From positions 2,513 to 59,827 of the forward strand of contig MSJI02000143.1 in NCBI GenBank assembly GCA_001931905.2: a DNA stretch of 57,315 bases, given 5' to 3'. Positions 33,074-42,947 of the stretch are shown here, piece by piece. Position 1 is the first letter of the stretch; every line of letters begins with the position of its first letter. This stretch comes from Cladosporium sp. IMV 00045. Taxonomy: Eukaryota > Ascomycota > Dothideomycetes > Cladosporiales > Cladosporiaceae. The translations under genes were made by a program, and so were the position numbers. The notes beneath the pieces were generated by a model. The model did not search any database, was not told the DNA's origin, and was given only the letters and a program-made list of their open reading frames with translations.

Positions 33074-33848
33074 TGTGTTTTCGGCGTGATGACAGCACGT
33101 ACCGCCGAATGGAATGCTGTTGTTAGTACTGCTGTGCTATCTCAGTCAAAGTGCGAGTTGCGGGCAAAGGTCAAGTCCCGGTGGTGTTCGTTGTTGATCG
33201 CGTCTGAAGTTAGCGTCAACACAGGAAAGCGGAAGTAAACAACGCTCTCTCGATGAGGAAACCTTGCCGAGATCAAGCTGAGGATCTAGGGTTAGGGTTG
33301 GGGTAGGCTTCCAAATCGTGTCACAAACCACAAACTACATGTACACATACATGAAACATGCTTTGCGTGATCATGTGTGATGTCTGCAAATGGTTGCAGA
33401 TGGTTGATAATCTGGAGAAACATCTCATCAAGCTGACGATCGAATACATGTATCTCGGCGACAGTAGACATGTACATGCTACTAACTCAAATACATGTAC
33501 TGTATGTCAATCAGTCCAATCTGCCTTTCAACTCACACAACCACAAGCTCTCTTCGTATCGTCTCGGCTTCCTTGCGTACAGCCCACGACATATCCTTAA
33601 TTTGTAATCGGGTCGGATTGTGATATATTCGTCAAAGGACTCACATAACAAGACCCTCGATCCCAAGGTCCCTGTCAACATGACACGCGCATCTGATTTC
33701 CCGATCAATGACGTAGGCAGTATAGCTTTAGCTCTTCGAAGTGGCGGCGCAGTAAGAAATACATTGGGAAGTACACAAATCTGACAAAACCCCTTCCAAA
33801 TCACTCCTTCCTTATACATACTCGACATCCTCACATCCACAGCTCTTG
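33074..33848. promoter_or_regulatory. bidirectional promoter between ppc89 and msrB
   Basis: This 775-bp region separates divergent starts. It contains a telomere-like block at 33286-33307, TACATGTA palindromes at 33336, 33445 and 33492, and overlapping ACATGT/GTACATG at 33468-33478. It is the densest such cluster in the window. No coding sequence is supported. Confidence 0.6.
33286..33307 (+). repeat. telomere-like block (TTAGGG)n, degenerate
   Basis: The plus strand reads CTAGGGTTAGGGTTGGGGTA, two exact TTAGGG-register units plus degenerate flanks, about 213 bp upstream of the ppc89 start. Confidence 0.75.
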
Positions 33849-34528
33849 ATGCGTATCCCATCCTTCCCCAACTTCGTCCGCACCTTTTACGCTTTCTCCA
33901 ACGCAACCTTTCAACGGACAGCTCCAGCGCCATTTCCCGTATCGGCAGCTCGACCTGGTATCGCTCTACGCAGTTCTATGCCCACGATCCCCTTCTTAGG
34001 AAGCCTCTTCCACACAGCCGAGTCTAGAAACATGTCATACCCCCTGCAGAAGTCTGATGACGAGTGGCGGATGCAGTTGAACAAGGGTGCGTATTGCCCA
34101 TCGACACAAGCCTGACAGGCAAATACACCAATCGAAACACGAAGCTGACCAACACACGAACAGAGCAATTCCGCATCCTCCGTGAAAAAGGCACTGAAGC
34201 GCCCTTCTCCGGCGAATACGACAAGCACGCGCCGACTACAGGAACCTACAACTGCGCTGGCTGTGAGGCGCCCATCTACACCGCGCAGCACAAATTCAAG
34301 TCTGGCTGCGGCTGGCCTGCTTTCTTCGACGCCGTTCCGGGCGCTGTGACCCGACACACTGATTCCACTTTCGGCATGGAGAGGACGGAGATTGTCTGCA
34401 GTAACTGCGGAGGACACCTGGGACATGTGTTCAAGGGCGAGGGATACCCGACGCCTACCGATGAGAGGCACTGCGTCAACTCGGTGAGCATCAAGTTCAA
34501 CAAGGAAGATCCGGAGTCTAAGGCTTGA
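33849..34528 (+). CDS. msrB: peptide-methionine (R)-S-oxide reductase MsrB
   Basis: Exons 33849-34086 and 34164-34528 (branch GCTGACC, acceptor AACAG) encode 200 residues. The enzyme reduces methionine-R-sulfoxide in proteins with thioredoxin. The zinc site is C110xxC113 and C158xxC161. The catalytic Cys is C183 in RHCVNS, and C128 (SGCGWP) is a possible resolving Cys. The first ~60 residues are basic, Ser/Ala-rich and lack acidic residues, as in a mitochondrial presequence (MRIPSFPNFVRTFYAFSN). In-frame ATGs at Met44 and Met62 (MSYPLQKSDDEW) precede the conserved domain, so leaky scanning could give a cytosolic form. Confidence 0.95.
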
Positions 34529-35203
34529 ACGGGGATATGAATTCGGTCATGGTGAATTTACGGCCAGTGTATAATTGACGAGCGTGTTGAAGAGCGAGGT
34601 GCAAGCAGGAGTGAGGTTGATGATGAGTGGCGATAATAATGTTGCTATGGTTTGAGGTTCGAGTTTCAGACGACTTGTATTTTTGAAAAAGAAAAAATGA
34701 CAATATTCTAAGTATGGATAGTATTTGGATAGTTGGCTTCGACTGTCTCTTGTCCATGGATTAATGGCCGCAGCCTTGCAACCATTACGAGGCTTGCGAA
34801 CACGAGCCGTCCGTTGAAGCTCAGAATTCATGTTATCGAACAGACATGAGAAGAGATTCCGATATCGTTGCTCGTATAGGGGTTGCATTTGTGTCATGGA
34901 AATGTCACTGTTCGTGATTTGAAGTCTGGCCGGGGCGTCGGAAACACAAGAAGCCGAGACAAGATGATCCCATTCCCTGAAGCTGCTGCGCCGAGGTGTT
35001 CTCACACTCAAATGTATACCTGTACATGTACCACAATAACCTGAACAGAATTATATATTAATATTGAATCGCCTGTAGACGGCAAGTATTTACTCCGGAG
35101 CAATGCGACTGTACGCGACACGACTTTCCACATAATATACATCCTTACGCGCTTGGAACACGAGTAGGCCCTTAGTGCAAGGCGACATCGCAACTCGACC
35201 ACT
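34529..35203. other. intergenic, upstream of the zinc-finger gene
   Basis: This 675-bp spacer lies between two plus-strand genes. One TACATGTA palindrome lies at 35023, about 180 bp upstream of the next start. No gene is seen. Confidence 0.55.
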
Positions 35204-37054
35204 ATGGCAGACGACGAAGAGATCCCAAAAGATGAGACTGCTCCCGCAAGTCCAGCGTCGGAAGCCAACAACGAGCAACAGTCCGCCACGAAATTACGGA
35301 AGGACCGCCCATGTCCTTTCTGTGGACAAGCTTTCACGTCCTCCTCACTCGGACGGCACTTGGATCTATACATCAAGCCGAAAAATCCGAAACCCGCCGA
35401 TGGCGTTCACAATGTCGAAGATATCAAGAAAATCCGCGGTGGTATTACCCGGCGGCAACCTCGAAGCAACGTAAAGCGAAGGGAAGGCAGCGCAGTGGAA
35501 GCGCCGGAACACACCAACCAAAGCAATAAGCAGCATGAAAAGCACATTGAGGACAGAAATATCAGCGAGACGACCCCAGTGGCGTCACCTGCAGGAGCAA
35601 AAGAATCGACCAGTGTAAGAGGTTTCGTAAATGCGCCAAGTTGGCAGACGACGGGCGTGATAAACAACATCCCTCCTCGCGCGCCCTCTCGCGGCGATAC
35701 AGATGCCGGTGCCATAGGTCAAGCACAGCGCTTGCGGGACATGCGCCGCGATAACAGCTCTGGTCAGCGCATTCAGCGACCGGAGATTGAAACACAAGAC
35801 TCTTGGAAGCTGCAAGAACAAAATGAAACCGGAAAGGCGGCGGAAATGGCGCTGCGAGAAGTGCTTGGTAGTCTGAACGCTGCAAGGAGAAAGGTAGAGC
35901 CTGGGCCCGTCTATGAAGATTTCGACTTCTTCGCTCAAACCTTTCCCGGTCTTTGTTTGGCAATACTTCCACCTCCAACGACACTTTTTAGTCCGGCTCC
36001 ATTCGCTTCTGCCGATTCGTGGTCGTTGCAACCACCGGGAGCACAGCAGTCAGACGTTCTGCACCGTCTAGTCAACGAGCGCATGAAGGAGCTACGAAGA
36101 TTAGATCCAAGCAATCCCCCAGATTCCACATTCTTCCGGCACATCGCACATATACAAGGCGCTTTCGAGAACTGGCGACTCATGTCGGACAAAGATCAAC
36201 AAGCTGCCTGGACTCTCGAGGCTCTTCGCGCTTTTACTACGTCTCGTGACGCGAACAACAAGCTGAAGACCCGCGTTGCGAATGCCGAACAGCACGCAAG
36301 CCATCTCGAAGCCCAATACGACAGGCTGTCCCGCTGCCAATTACCAAGAGAATGGCTCGTCCGCCCACCATCCACTCTTCCGATCTCTGCATCTATTGCC
36401 CTCGAAATGCAGAAACAGTCTCCGCATATGACTGGCTCAGACGCCGACTACGATCCTGACGCCGTCTTGTCCAGATGGCGAGACAAAGTGCGCGCCGTGA
36501 CCCGCCCTGCCCGCCAGCCTACCCAAGGGCCTACATACGCCACCTCAGCCATGAGGCATGCGCCTGACCATGATTCTCTCGAAACGTCAATGCTCCTGTC
36601 AGGCACTGTGTTTGGCGTGAACGGGCCGATGCCCCGTAACAACACCGGCACTCCTCACCGCGGGCACGTCGAGCACCTATCGCGGGAGGCAGTGAGCTAC
36701 GAAACGCCACCCAACCCCGGCGCTGTGCTCGACGATGATGAGCAAGAACAGTCACCGTACAACTACCCTTACCAGCCACCTGAAGACGCAGAAGCGGAGA
36801 TGGACGAGGACGTGTCCAATGTTCTGGACACGTCTCTCACGAACTTCGTCGATCGCAATGCGCTCGCGAAACAGAGGCGATTCGTACAGGGGAGCTTCTC
36901 CGGTAGCCCTGGTAGTGGCTCTCCTGGAGCGGGCACATTTGGAAAGTTCAGGGTGAATGGCGCAGGCAGGGAGAGCCCGAACGTCAATTCAAATGGGAAG
37001 AGGCCTGCGGAAACGGCGGGCTACAGCAGGGCGAACAAGAGTCAGAGGACGTAA
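35204..37054 (+). CDS. zinc-finger protein of unknown function
   Basis: Single exon of 616 residues from ATG 35204. Near the N-terminus is a compact metal-binding motif, CPFCGQAF...GRHLDLYIK (Cys37, Cys40, His52 and perhaps a further ligand). A basic segment follows (IRGGITRRQPRSNVKRR). The segment from ~225 to ~420 is helical and includes a stretch around AALRE/EMALREVLGSLNAARRK and FFRHIAHIQGAFENWRLMSD. The remainder is disordered, with acidic patches and a Lys/Arg-rich end that could be a nuclear signal. The family appears to be a lineage-conserved fungal protein, possibly nuclear. I assign no function. Confidence 0.75.
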   Translation: MADDEEIPKDETAPASPASEANNEQQSATKLRKDRPCPFCGQAFTSSSLGRHLDLYIKPKNPKPADGVHNVEDIKKIRGGITRRQPRSNVKRREGSAVEAPEHTNQSNKQHEKHIEDRNISETTPVASPAGAKESTSVRGFVNAPSWQTTGVINNIPPRAPSRGDTDAGAIGQAQRLRDMRRDNSSGQRIQRPEIETQDSWKLQEQNETGKAAEMALREVLGSLNAARRKVEPGPVYEDFDFFAQTFPGLCLAILPPPTTLFSPAPFASADSWSLQPPGAQQSDVLHRLVNERMKELRRLDPSNPPDSTFFRHIAHIQGAFENWRLMSDKDQQAAWTLEALRAFTTSRDANNKLKTRVANAEQHASHLEAQYDRLSRCQLPREWLVRPPSTLPISASIALEMQKQSPHMTGSDADYDPDAVLSRWRDKVRAVTRPARQPTQGPTYATSAMRHAPDHDSLETSMLLSGTVFGVNGPMPRNNTGTPHRGHVEHLSREAVSYETPPNPGAVLDDDEQEQSPYNYPYQPPEDAEAEMDEDVSNVLDTSLTNFVDRNALAKQRRFVQGSFSGSPGSGSPGAGTFGKFRVNGAGRESPNVNSNGKRPAETAGYSRANKSQRT

Positions 37055-37144
37055 ACACACTTCAAGATCTTATTGTGTCAGCTTTGTTGCATATAAGAAG
37101 CTCGCCATCCGCATTTAGGCGCGAGAATGTAATCCTGCATACCC

Positions 37145-38445
37145 TCAATACTCCTCCCTAAACACCATCACTCTCTCCATACCGTCTTCATCAACCCAAG
37201 CCCGAAACATGCCTCCACAGTTGAAGTCCGCCACCACCCGTCCCAAGCCCTCCGCATCGAGCTCAATGCCAATGATCCCACCCTCGCCTTCGCCCGTCTT
37301 CCGCCATCGGTCCTCAGCAGATCGCTGAAGCATCCCATTCGGCCCTGCAACGGCCGTCACAGCGGTTTGCAGAGAAGTTCCGGGCCTGAAACGCGCGATG
37401 GCAGACGCGGTGCGTGCAGCGGCTAGGCGGAGGAAAGAGTCGCCATTGCCTGTGCCACCGAGGGCGGTGGCGCGGTATTGGTGTTTGTGTTCTGGCTCTT
37501 GCGGTGAAAGCGGTAGGTATGAAGTTAGGCTGGGAAGACAGGAAGACAGAATTGCTGTTAGAGGGTTGACTGTCTGTAGCATGGGAGGGAGTGTTGGGGT
37601 TTGCCACTCTTCGGCCCAGAAACCTGCTCCTAGTGTTGGCGTGTCACCCACGCGGCCGGGGAGTTTGTTCGTGATTCCACCTGTTGAAGTGGCGACGCAG
37701 AGTGTGCCGGTGGAGTCTAAAACGACGCAACCGACTGTTCCCTGCGGGAGGTAGTCTGTTCCGTTCCAAGAAGGGTCATCAACCGAGCCAGCTGCCAGAT
37801 CCCCTCCAAGCCCAACCGTCACATCACCACGAACAAGTCCACAGTCATCTACCAACCCCGGCCCTCCCATCTTCTCCACCTCATACTCCTCCCTCAAAGA
37901 CCCCACCCCCAACCCCCTCCTATGCTCATCCCACCTCTTCTTCGTCCAAAAATACCCCTTCTCACCAACTCCAGCCCCCACTCCCCCGCCAACCTCTCAC
38001 AAACCTCCCCCGTCAACTGACAATGCCCCTGCGCCCCACCACCACCCCCCTCCTCTCCCCGCACGAGCATCTCCCTCGCCAGCCCGATCGGATTCCGCAC
38101 CCTCGTGACGCCCATAACGCCCACGCCGCGCTTGCGATAGCCCCTGCTGACCATGACGCTGGCTTCGAGCTCGACGGTGCCGGCGCGTGTGAAGACTGCG
38201 CCACGGCCGGCGTTGAAGAGGGGGTTGTTTTCTAGGGCTGTGACGGCGCGAGTGGCGGTGTCGAGGGCGGTGGCGCCGGGTTGCGAGAGGTGCGTGGCTG
38301 CGTCGTGGAGGATGGCGAGAAGGGCGGTGCGGTAGGTTATCCAGAGGTCTGGGGGGAGGTTGGAGCGCTGGATGTTGCCTGCGCCGCCGTGCAGGATGAT
38401 GCGTGGGTGGATGGGTTTGGGGGCGGGCTTTTCTTGGGTGAGCAC
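37145..38445 (-). pseudogene. isoaspartyl peptidase/L-asparaginase (Ntn hydrolase), frameshifted
   Basis: Two adjoining frames together encode one type-2 asparaginase-like protein. The upstream frame (38445 to ~37970) contains IILHGGAGNIQRSNL and NPLFNAGRGAVF. The downstream frame (~37975 to 37145) contains [12 protein letters not shown], the nucleophile segment [10 protein letters not shown] and [11 protein letters not shown]. The break is at about 37957-37969, where ...EWGLELV continues as EKGYFW only after a one-base shift (sequence GTGAGAAG where GTGGAGAAG would keep frame). In addition, the upstream frame has no ATG: reading back it reaches an in-frame TAA at 38500-38502 first. The active enzyme self-cleaves before the Thr to hydrolyse isoaspartyl dipeptides and asparagine. 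Either the copy is broken, or it holds a sequence error and an unrecognised 5' exon. Confidence 0.82.
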
Positions 38446-38902
38446 ATGTTTGGTGGCACTTGAGATGATGGTGTATGAATGAGGTTCTGTACTTGGGTTT
38501 TACTGAAATCAATCTGATGGTTGAAATAATACTGTTATCAAAAGAACTATTCACTTATCGGTCGCTATGATATCTCAAACAAAAGAGACGCTGAGGTGGT
38601 TCTTTGCCCAAAGAGGAAGGAGACATCTTGTGGGGGCAAAGACAAGGCTATCAGCCAACCCACTAAAGATGTTTCTTCTATGATTGATAGTGCTTCATGC
38701 AATCTGAATGTCTTCATACGGTTCATTGATATCTATGCTTGCAATTAGAGTAGCCGAAAGATAATTATTAGAATTCGCCTTCAAGGCTGCCACACTCAAT
38801 CAACGACCGGCAATTGAACGCCATCCGGCAACGCACCACAGACTGTCAAGGAACTCGCCATGTATCCTCTCGCGCATCTTTGCTCCTCTCATACCTTCCA
38901 TC
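38446..38902. other. intergenic between asparaginase-like locus and dug2
   Basis: These 457 bp hold the possible missing 5' exon of the asparaginase-like locus and the 3' end of dug2. No splice pair restoring an ATG could be identified with confidence. Confidence 0.5.
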
Positions 38903-41761
38903 TTACTTCTTCGGCAGATCCATGAAAACCCTCTTAAAAATATCCCTACTCTTGTACAAATTCAACAACCTGAACCTCTCCTTGTCCAAGTGCGCCGAAT
39001 CGCTCGCCTGTCCGCATGGAAAATGCGCGGCTGGCGCGTTGAACTCTTTCTCCAAGAACCTTATTGCAGGGATGGAACCACCTTCGCGGATGTAGAGAGG
39101 TTTGCGTCGCTGCGGAGGCGTCTGCTCGGAGACTTCGAGATCGGAGAGCTTCGAGGAGAGTTCGGAAGGTAGGTCAGGAGGGGTGTTCAAGTTGAGCGGA
39201 GTAGTGACGCTGCCGTTTGCGAGGACAGTTGACGTTGTTGGGGAGATTTTGTTGGCGAAGTAGCCTGCTTCGGTTGCGTCGTGGTTGGGCTGGGGGATGG
39301 CGACCTTGAGGGGCAACGCGGAAGACCTGCGACGGCGAGATTGATCTATGGGACCCCAAGCTTCCATGATCGCTTCTTCAAGGGTCTTGAAGATCTCGTT
39401 GGTCAAGTCGCCCAGCCAGGGTTCGGCTTGGTGGTCAACAGTCACGGTTAGCTTGTTAGTCGAGCCGAGCTTGTCGAATTGGGCGTGTAGGTATGAGCTC
39501 AGTGCTTCAGCTACCGCATTTGCTTCCTGATTGGGAACAAGACGTAGCGAGAGCGCGACCTTCGCCAGCCGGGGAATGATCGTGGCATTGTCCGGGCCTG
39601 AAGTCTGGAAACGATGGATTGTCAAGCTTGCTTCACGCCACCTTCGCATCAGACTTGCGGCAAGTGCGTTAGGGTCTCCAAGATCCGGATTGCGCTGAAC
39701 GAGAGCAGTGGTTATGTCGTCGTACAGATCACGCTCCTCGTCGCTGAGTTCGGGTATAGGGTCATAGAAGCCAGGAATCATGACCTTTCCATTCTTGCCC
39801 GTGAGTGTGCTGAGAAGCATCACAAGATCTTTCAGAGACTCGTCCAATTGCGCACTGCCATCGACACCACTGTGAAGATCCGGATGACTCGACTCTACTT
39901 GCACCGAGGCATGGATCACACCGCGGAGGCCGTAGGTGAGGCAAGGTATTCTATCATCAAGCCAGTAGCTGTTGGCAAGCAATATCCAGTCAACTTCGCC
40001 GATTCTCTCTTTGGCAGCCCTGACAGCGGCCTCAAACCCTCGAGAGCCACATTCTTCCTCGCCTTCGATCAGGAAGATGATATCAGAGTCCAGAGCTTGT
40101 TCGCTTGTAAGTTCGGCGCAAGCGAAAATGGCAGCCATGATGGGTCCCTTGTTATCAGACGTGCCGCGTCCGTAGAGGAAGCCATCGATGCCTTCCATCT
40201 CGAATGGATCGGAGGGCCACTTTCCGTCGTCATTGTCGGCAGCTACCACATCGTAGTGGCCATAGAATAGGATTTTCCTTCTCTTGTTTGCCGTGGCTGG
40301 GTTTCCCCTGAACCTTGCGAGGATGACAGGGTTGAATGGATCGGCTGTTGGCAGCATCTCTGTTGTTGCGCCGAAATTCTTGAAAACCGAACGCAGATAT
40401 GATGCGCCACGCCGACAATCAGCTTGGTTTCGAGGATCTGATGAGACGGTGCGATATGAGACAAAGCGCCGCAGATATTCCACCATGATCTCGTTGCTCG
40501 TCCGCGAGCCTGTGGTAGCCGAGGGGCTGCAGTCGCTGATATCCCATACCGCCAAACTGCTATCGCTTGCACCTGTGACGTAGACTGGTCGGCGTTTGTG
40601 AAATGTGAAAGCAGATGCCAAAACGCGGCCCTCGTGCGCCTTCATCCTGCTCTTCAACTGGTATTGATGATCGAATTTGCGAACATATCCAGTCACGGCA
40701 GCGGAAAACAGGAAACCTCCACCAACGCAAATGCTGAGCACATCATCCCTGTGCGCTTTGATGTTGCGGACCAGCTGGTGTGTTTCCAGATCCCAGACGT
40801 CGATTTCTCCTCCAGTACGGCCGGTGTACAGGAACGTGCCATCGATGGCCATTGTCAGAATCGAATGGCCCTCTTCTCGTCCGTCGTCAAGCTCATAAAG
40901 TGGCTCAATCGCGCCTCCGTTGTTCGCGTCTAGCCTCCACAGCTTCACAACTCCATCTCCTCCACCTGTAATCAGGACCTCATGCCCAGCAGCCTCCTGG
41001 ACACCTTCTTTCACCAAAAGCATGCAATTAACATACCCATAGTGAGCAAAGTGCATGACATTTTCCTTGGGAATTTCCAACGTCCGCCCTCCGACTGCAT
41101 GTTTCGGTTTGATATCGGCGTCAGGCGGTTTGGGTGTTGAGATACCCCCAGGGCCTTTTGAATCGAAGAATGGGTCGTCACGCAGCGATGGATGAATCGC
41201 GCGGATTGAAGGGCCAGCTTGATCCTGCTCCACCAGACTGCACCATGAGATTGTAGTGTTTTGCGCGCCGAAGTACACCGTCCGTAAAGATTCTGAGTAA
41301 GCAACACAGAATATATCGCCGACATCGTACGAGGAATACAAGCAGCACACCCTCGCAAGGCTGCTCGCGTTCCAGACGTTCACGATGCGGTCTCCTGCGC
41401 TGGAAAACAAAAGCTTCCCATCTTCGCTTAGACACAACCCCAACACACTCCCTCTATGACCGTCAATCACCGCCTTTTTCTCATATGTGTCTAGGCGGAA
41501 GACCAAGATCTCTCCCGCCTGCGTTCCAGCATAGATATAGTCTTTCCCAAGGGCGATGGTGAGAATGGAGCTGGTGTGCTTCAGACGGTGGCTCAAGGTA
41601 GGCAGTTCTTGCTGGCTATAGCCAACATCGCGGCTGGGTTGACGGGAAAGAGAGCTTGCCGGGGAGGTGGAATATTGGTCGTCTGTTTCGGAGAGATTGC
41701 CTGGAGGGTGCGGACGAGGGGTTAGCGAGGAGTGCTGGCGGAGAGCGTCGAGCCTGGACAT
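38903..41761 (-). CDS. DUG2: glutathione degradosome subunit Dug2 (WD40 plus M20 peptidase)
   Basis: Single exon of 952 residues from ATG 41761. Residues ~60-430 form a WD40 propeller (repeats ending in IVNVWN, GVVKLWR, EIDVWDLETH, SLAVWDIS). An M20-family metallopeptidase domain follows, with FYGHYDVVAAD (~498), GRGTSDNKGP (~527) and EGEEECGSRGFE (~563) providing metal and catalytic residues. The C-terminus keeps the family segment FPCGQASDSAHLDKERFRL. This fusion is diagnostic of Dug2, which with the amidotransferase Dug3 cleaves glutathione to Glu and Cys-Gly in the cytosol. A Gln/Ser/Pro-rich linker interrupts the peptidase domain near residues 845-910. Confidence 0.95.
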   Translation of the reverse strand: MSRLDALRQHSSLTPRPHPPGNLSETDDQYSTSPASSLSRQPSRDVGYSQQELPTLSHRLKHTSSILTIALGKDYIYAGTQAGEILVFRLDTYEKKAVIDGHRGSVLGLCLSEDGKLLFSSAGDRIVNVWNASSLARVCCLYSSYDVGDIFCVAYSESLRTVYFGAQNTTISWCSLVEQDQAGPSIRAIHPSLRDDPFFDSKGPGGISTPKPPDADIKPKHAVGGRTLEIPKENVMHFAHYGYVNCMLLVKEGVQEAAGHEVLITGGGDGVVKLWRLDANNGGAIEPLYELDDGREEGHSILTMAIDGTFLYTGRTGGEIDVWDLETHQLVRNIKAHRDDVLSICVGGGFLFSAAVTGYVRKFDHQYQLKSRMKAHEGRVLASAFTFHKRRPVYVTGASDSSLAVWDISDCSPSATTGSRTSNEIMVEYLRRFVSYRTVSSDPRNQADCRRGASYLRSVFKNFGATTEMLPTADPFNPVILARFRGNPATANKRRKILFYGHYDVVAADNDDGKWPSDPFEMEGIDGFLYGRGTSDNKGPIMAAIFACAELTSEQALDSDIIFLIEGEEECGSRGFEAAVRAAKERIGEVDWILLANSYWLDDRIPCLTYGLRGVIHASVQVESSHPDLHSGVDGSAQLDESLKDLVMLLSTLTGKNGKVMIPGFYDPIPELSDEERDLYDDITTALVQRNPDLGDPNALAASLMRRWREASLTIHRFQTSGPDNATIIPRLAKVALSLRLVPNQEANAVAEALSSYLHAQFDKLGSTNKLTVTVDHQAEPWLGDLTNEIFKTLEEAIMEAWGPIDQSRRRRSSALPLKVAIPQPNHDATEAGYFANKISPTTSTVLANGSVTTPLNLNTPPDLPSELSSKLSDLEVSEQTPPQRRKPLYIREGGSIPAIRFLEKEFNAPAAHFPCGQASDSAHLDKERFRLLNLYKSRDIFKRVFMDLPKK

Positions 41762-42355
41762 CGACTGCTGTACCTCTACAGGTGTAGGAGGTTGTTGTCG
41801 TCGAGAAGGGTGCAGGGACGGGTTGTCAAAACAAAGATGACAGTGGCAGCACGTGAGCGGTCAACAACTATTATTTATTATATGGGCAGGGTATGATGCA
41901 TGCTTTGCACGCTGCTCTCGCACAGGCGGGGGATCTTTTCTGGGGTAAAAAAGGGTAGGGCTGATCGGGTTGGGCCTGGATTTGCTGACTCACTTTCGAA
42001 GGTTGATGAGACCGAGACGCCAGATCCACGACGGAAGTTCTCAGGTGACCAGTCCTCACCGCAGTCGCTGCGAGGGACGGACAGCATTCTTGTGCTCGCG
42101 TATGCTGGATGAAGGAAAGACTCAAGTCTTGACTGGAAGAGCCGAATCGACTATGCCCCTTGGACCAGATGGCGACATCGCTCGCCATCGCTGCTCAAGC
42201 CACTGTTATACTATTTTCGTTTCATCGACAGTAAGCACACCGCAAAGCTGAAACAAGGACAGATTGGAGACGATGAGGTAAGCAATGTGTATAGCAGAAT
42301 TCAGTGAAATACGAGAATAGTCTAAACACCACTTGGGACGCTATCGCCTCATATC
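41762..42355. other. intergenic between dug2 and the membrane protein
   Basis: This 594-bp spacer, holding the dug2 promoter, lies between two minus-strand genes. No gene is supported. Confidence 0.55.
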
Positions 42356-42947
42356 CTATCCACTCCTCTGGAGCACCTTTCTCGCCACAATCAGGATCCA
42401 AACCTCGAATACCATTCCAACCACCCAGAACCCAAACACGACATACCAGTCCTCGCATGTTGTCCGCTGCAAAAGCCAGAGTAGCGCGTCGACGTTCAGT
42501 CCAGTGGCAGACCCTCTCTGGCACTCCTTGATCACCGGCCCGAAAAGCTGCTGAGCTGTCCCAATCATGCCAGTGAGGTACAGCACGAACAAGATGAACG
42601 CTTTCAAAATCACAACGCCTGGGTACAAGCGTCTAGAAAACGAGAGCAGCAACACGGCCCAAACGAGTGCTTCCGTCACGGCGCCGACGGCGATTCCGTA
42701 CGGGATGATCCTATGAGAATGAGCTGTTAGCACACGCTATTCACCGCATACTTCTTGGATAGATGTACCACGGGGTTCCTAATCCCAGTGTGCCCTGCTG
42801 GTTTGCCATTCTGGCAAAATTGGTGATGAGATATAGGCCGGCTATGATCATGAATATGGCCCAGCATATAATCGTCGTTTCGGGCCAGCGATATGCGTGG
42901 CGCACTATCACTCGCTGGAAAGAAGTTGAGGCCTCTGAGCGTGCCAT
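42356..42947 (-). CDS. small four-helix membrane protein of unknown function
   Basis: Exon 1 is 42947-42769 and exon 2 is 42710-42356, with a 59-nt intron (donor GTACAT, branch GCTAACA, acceptor TCATAG), giving 177 residues. Hydrophobic helices are IICWAIFMIIAGLYLITNF, AVTEALVWAVLLLSF, VVILKAFILFVLYLTG and VVFGFWVVGMVFEVWILIV. The splice choice rests on frame and intron length; a second donor (GTGAAT) is also in frame but leaves a 34-nt intron. The protein has a short basic N-terminus, no signal peptide and no motif that I recognise. A tetraspan membrane protein is the safest description. Confidence 0.7.

Noticed and set aside
37885..37975. Intron from GTGAGA explaining the asparaginase frame change
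   Set aside because: Splicing there would remove [12 protein letters not shown], which belongs to the conserved protein; a one-base shift explains the data more simply.
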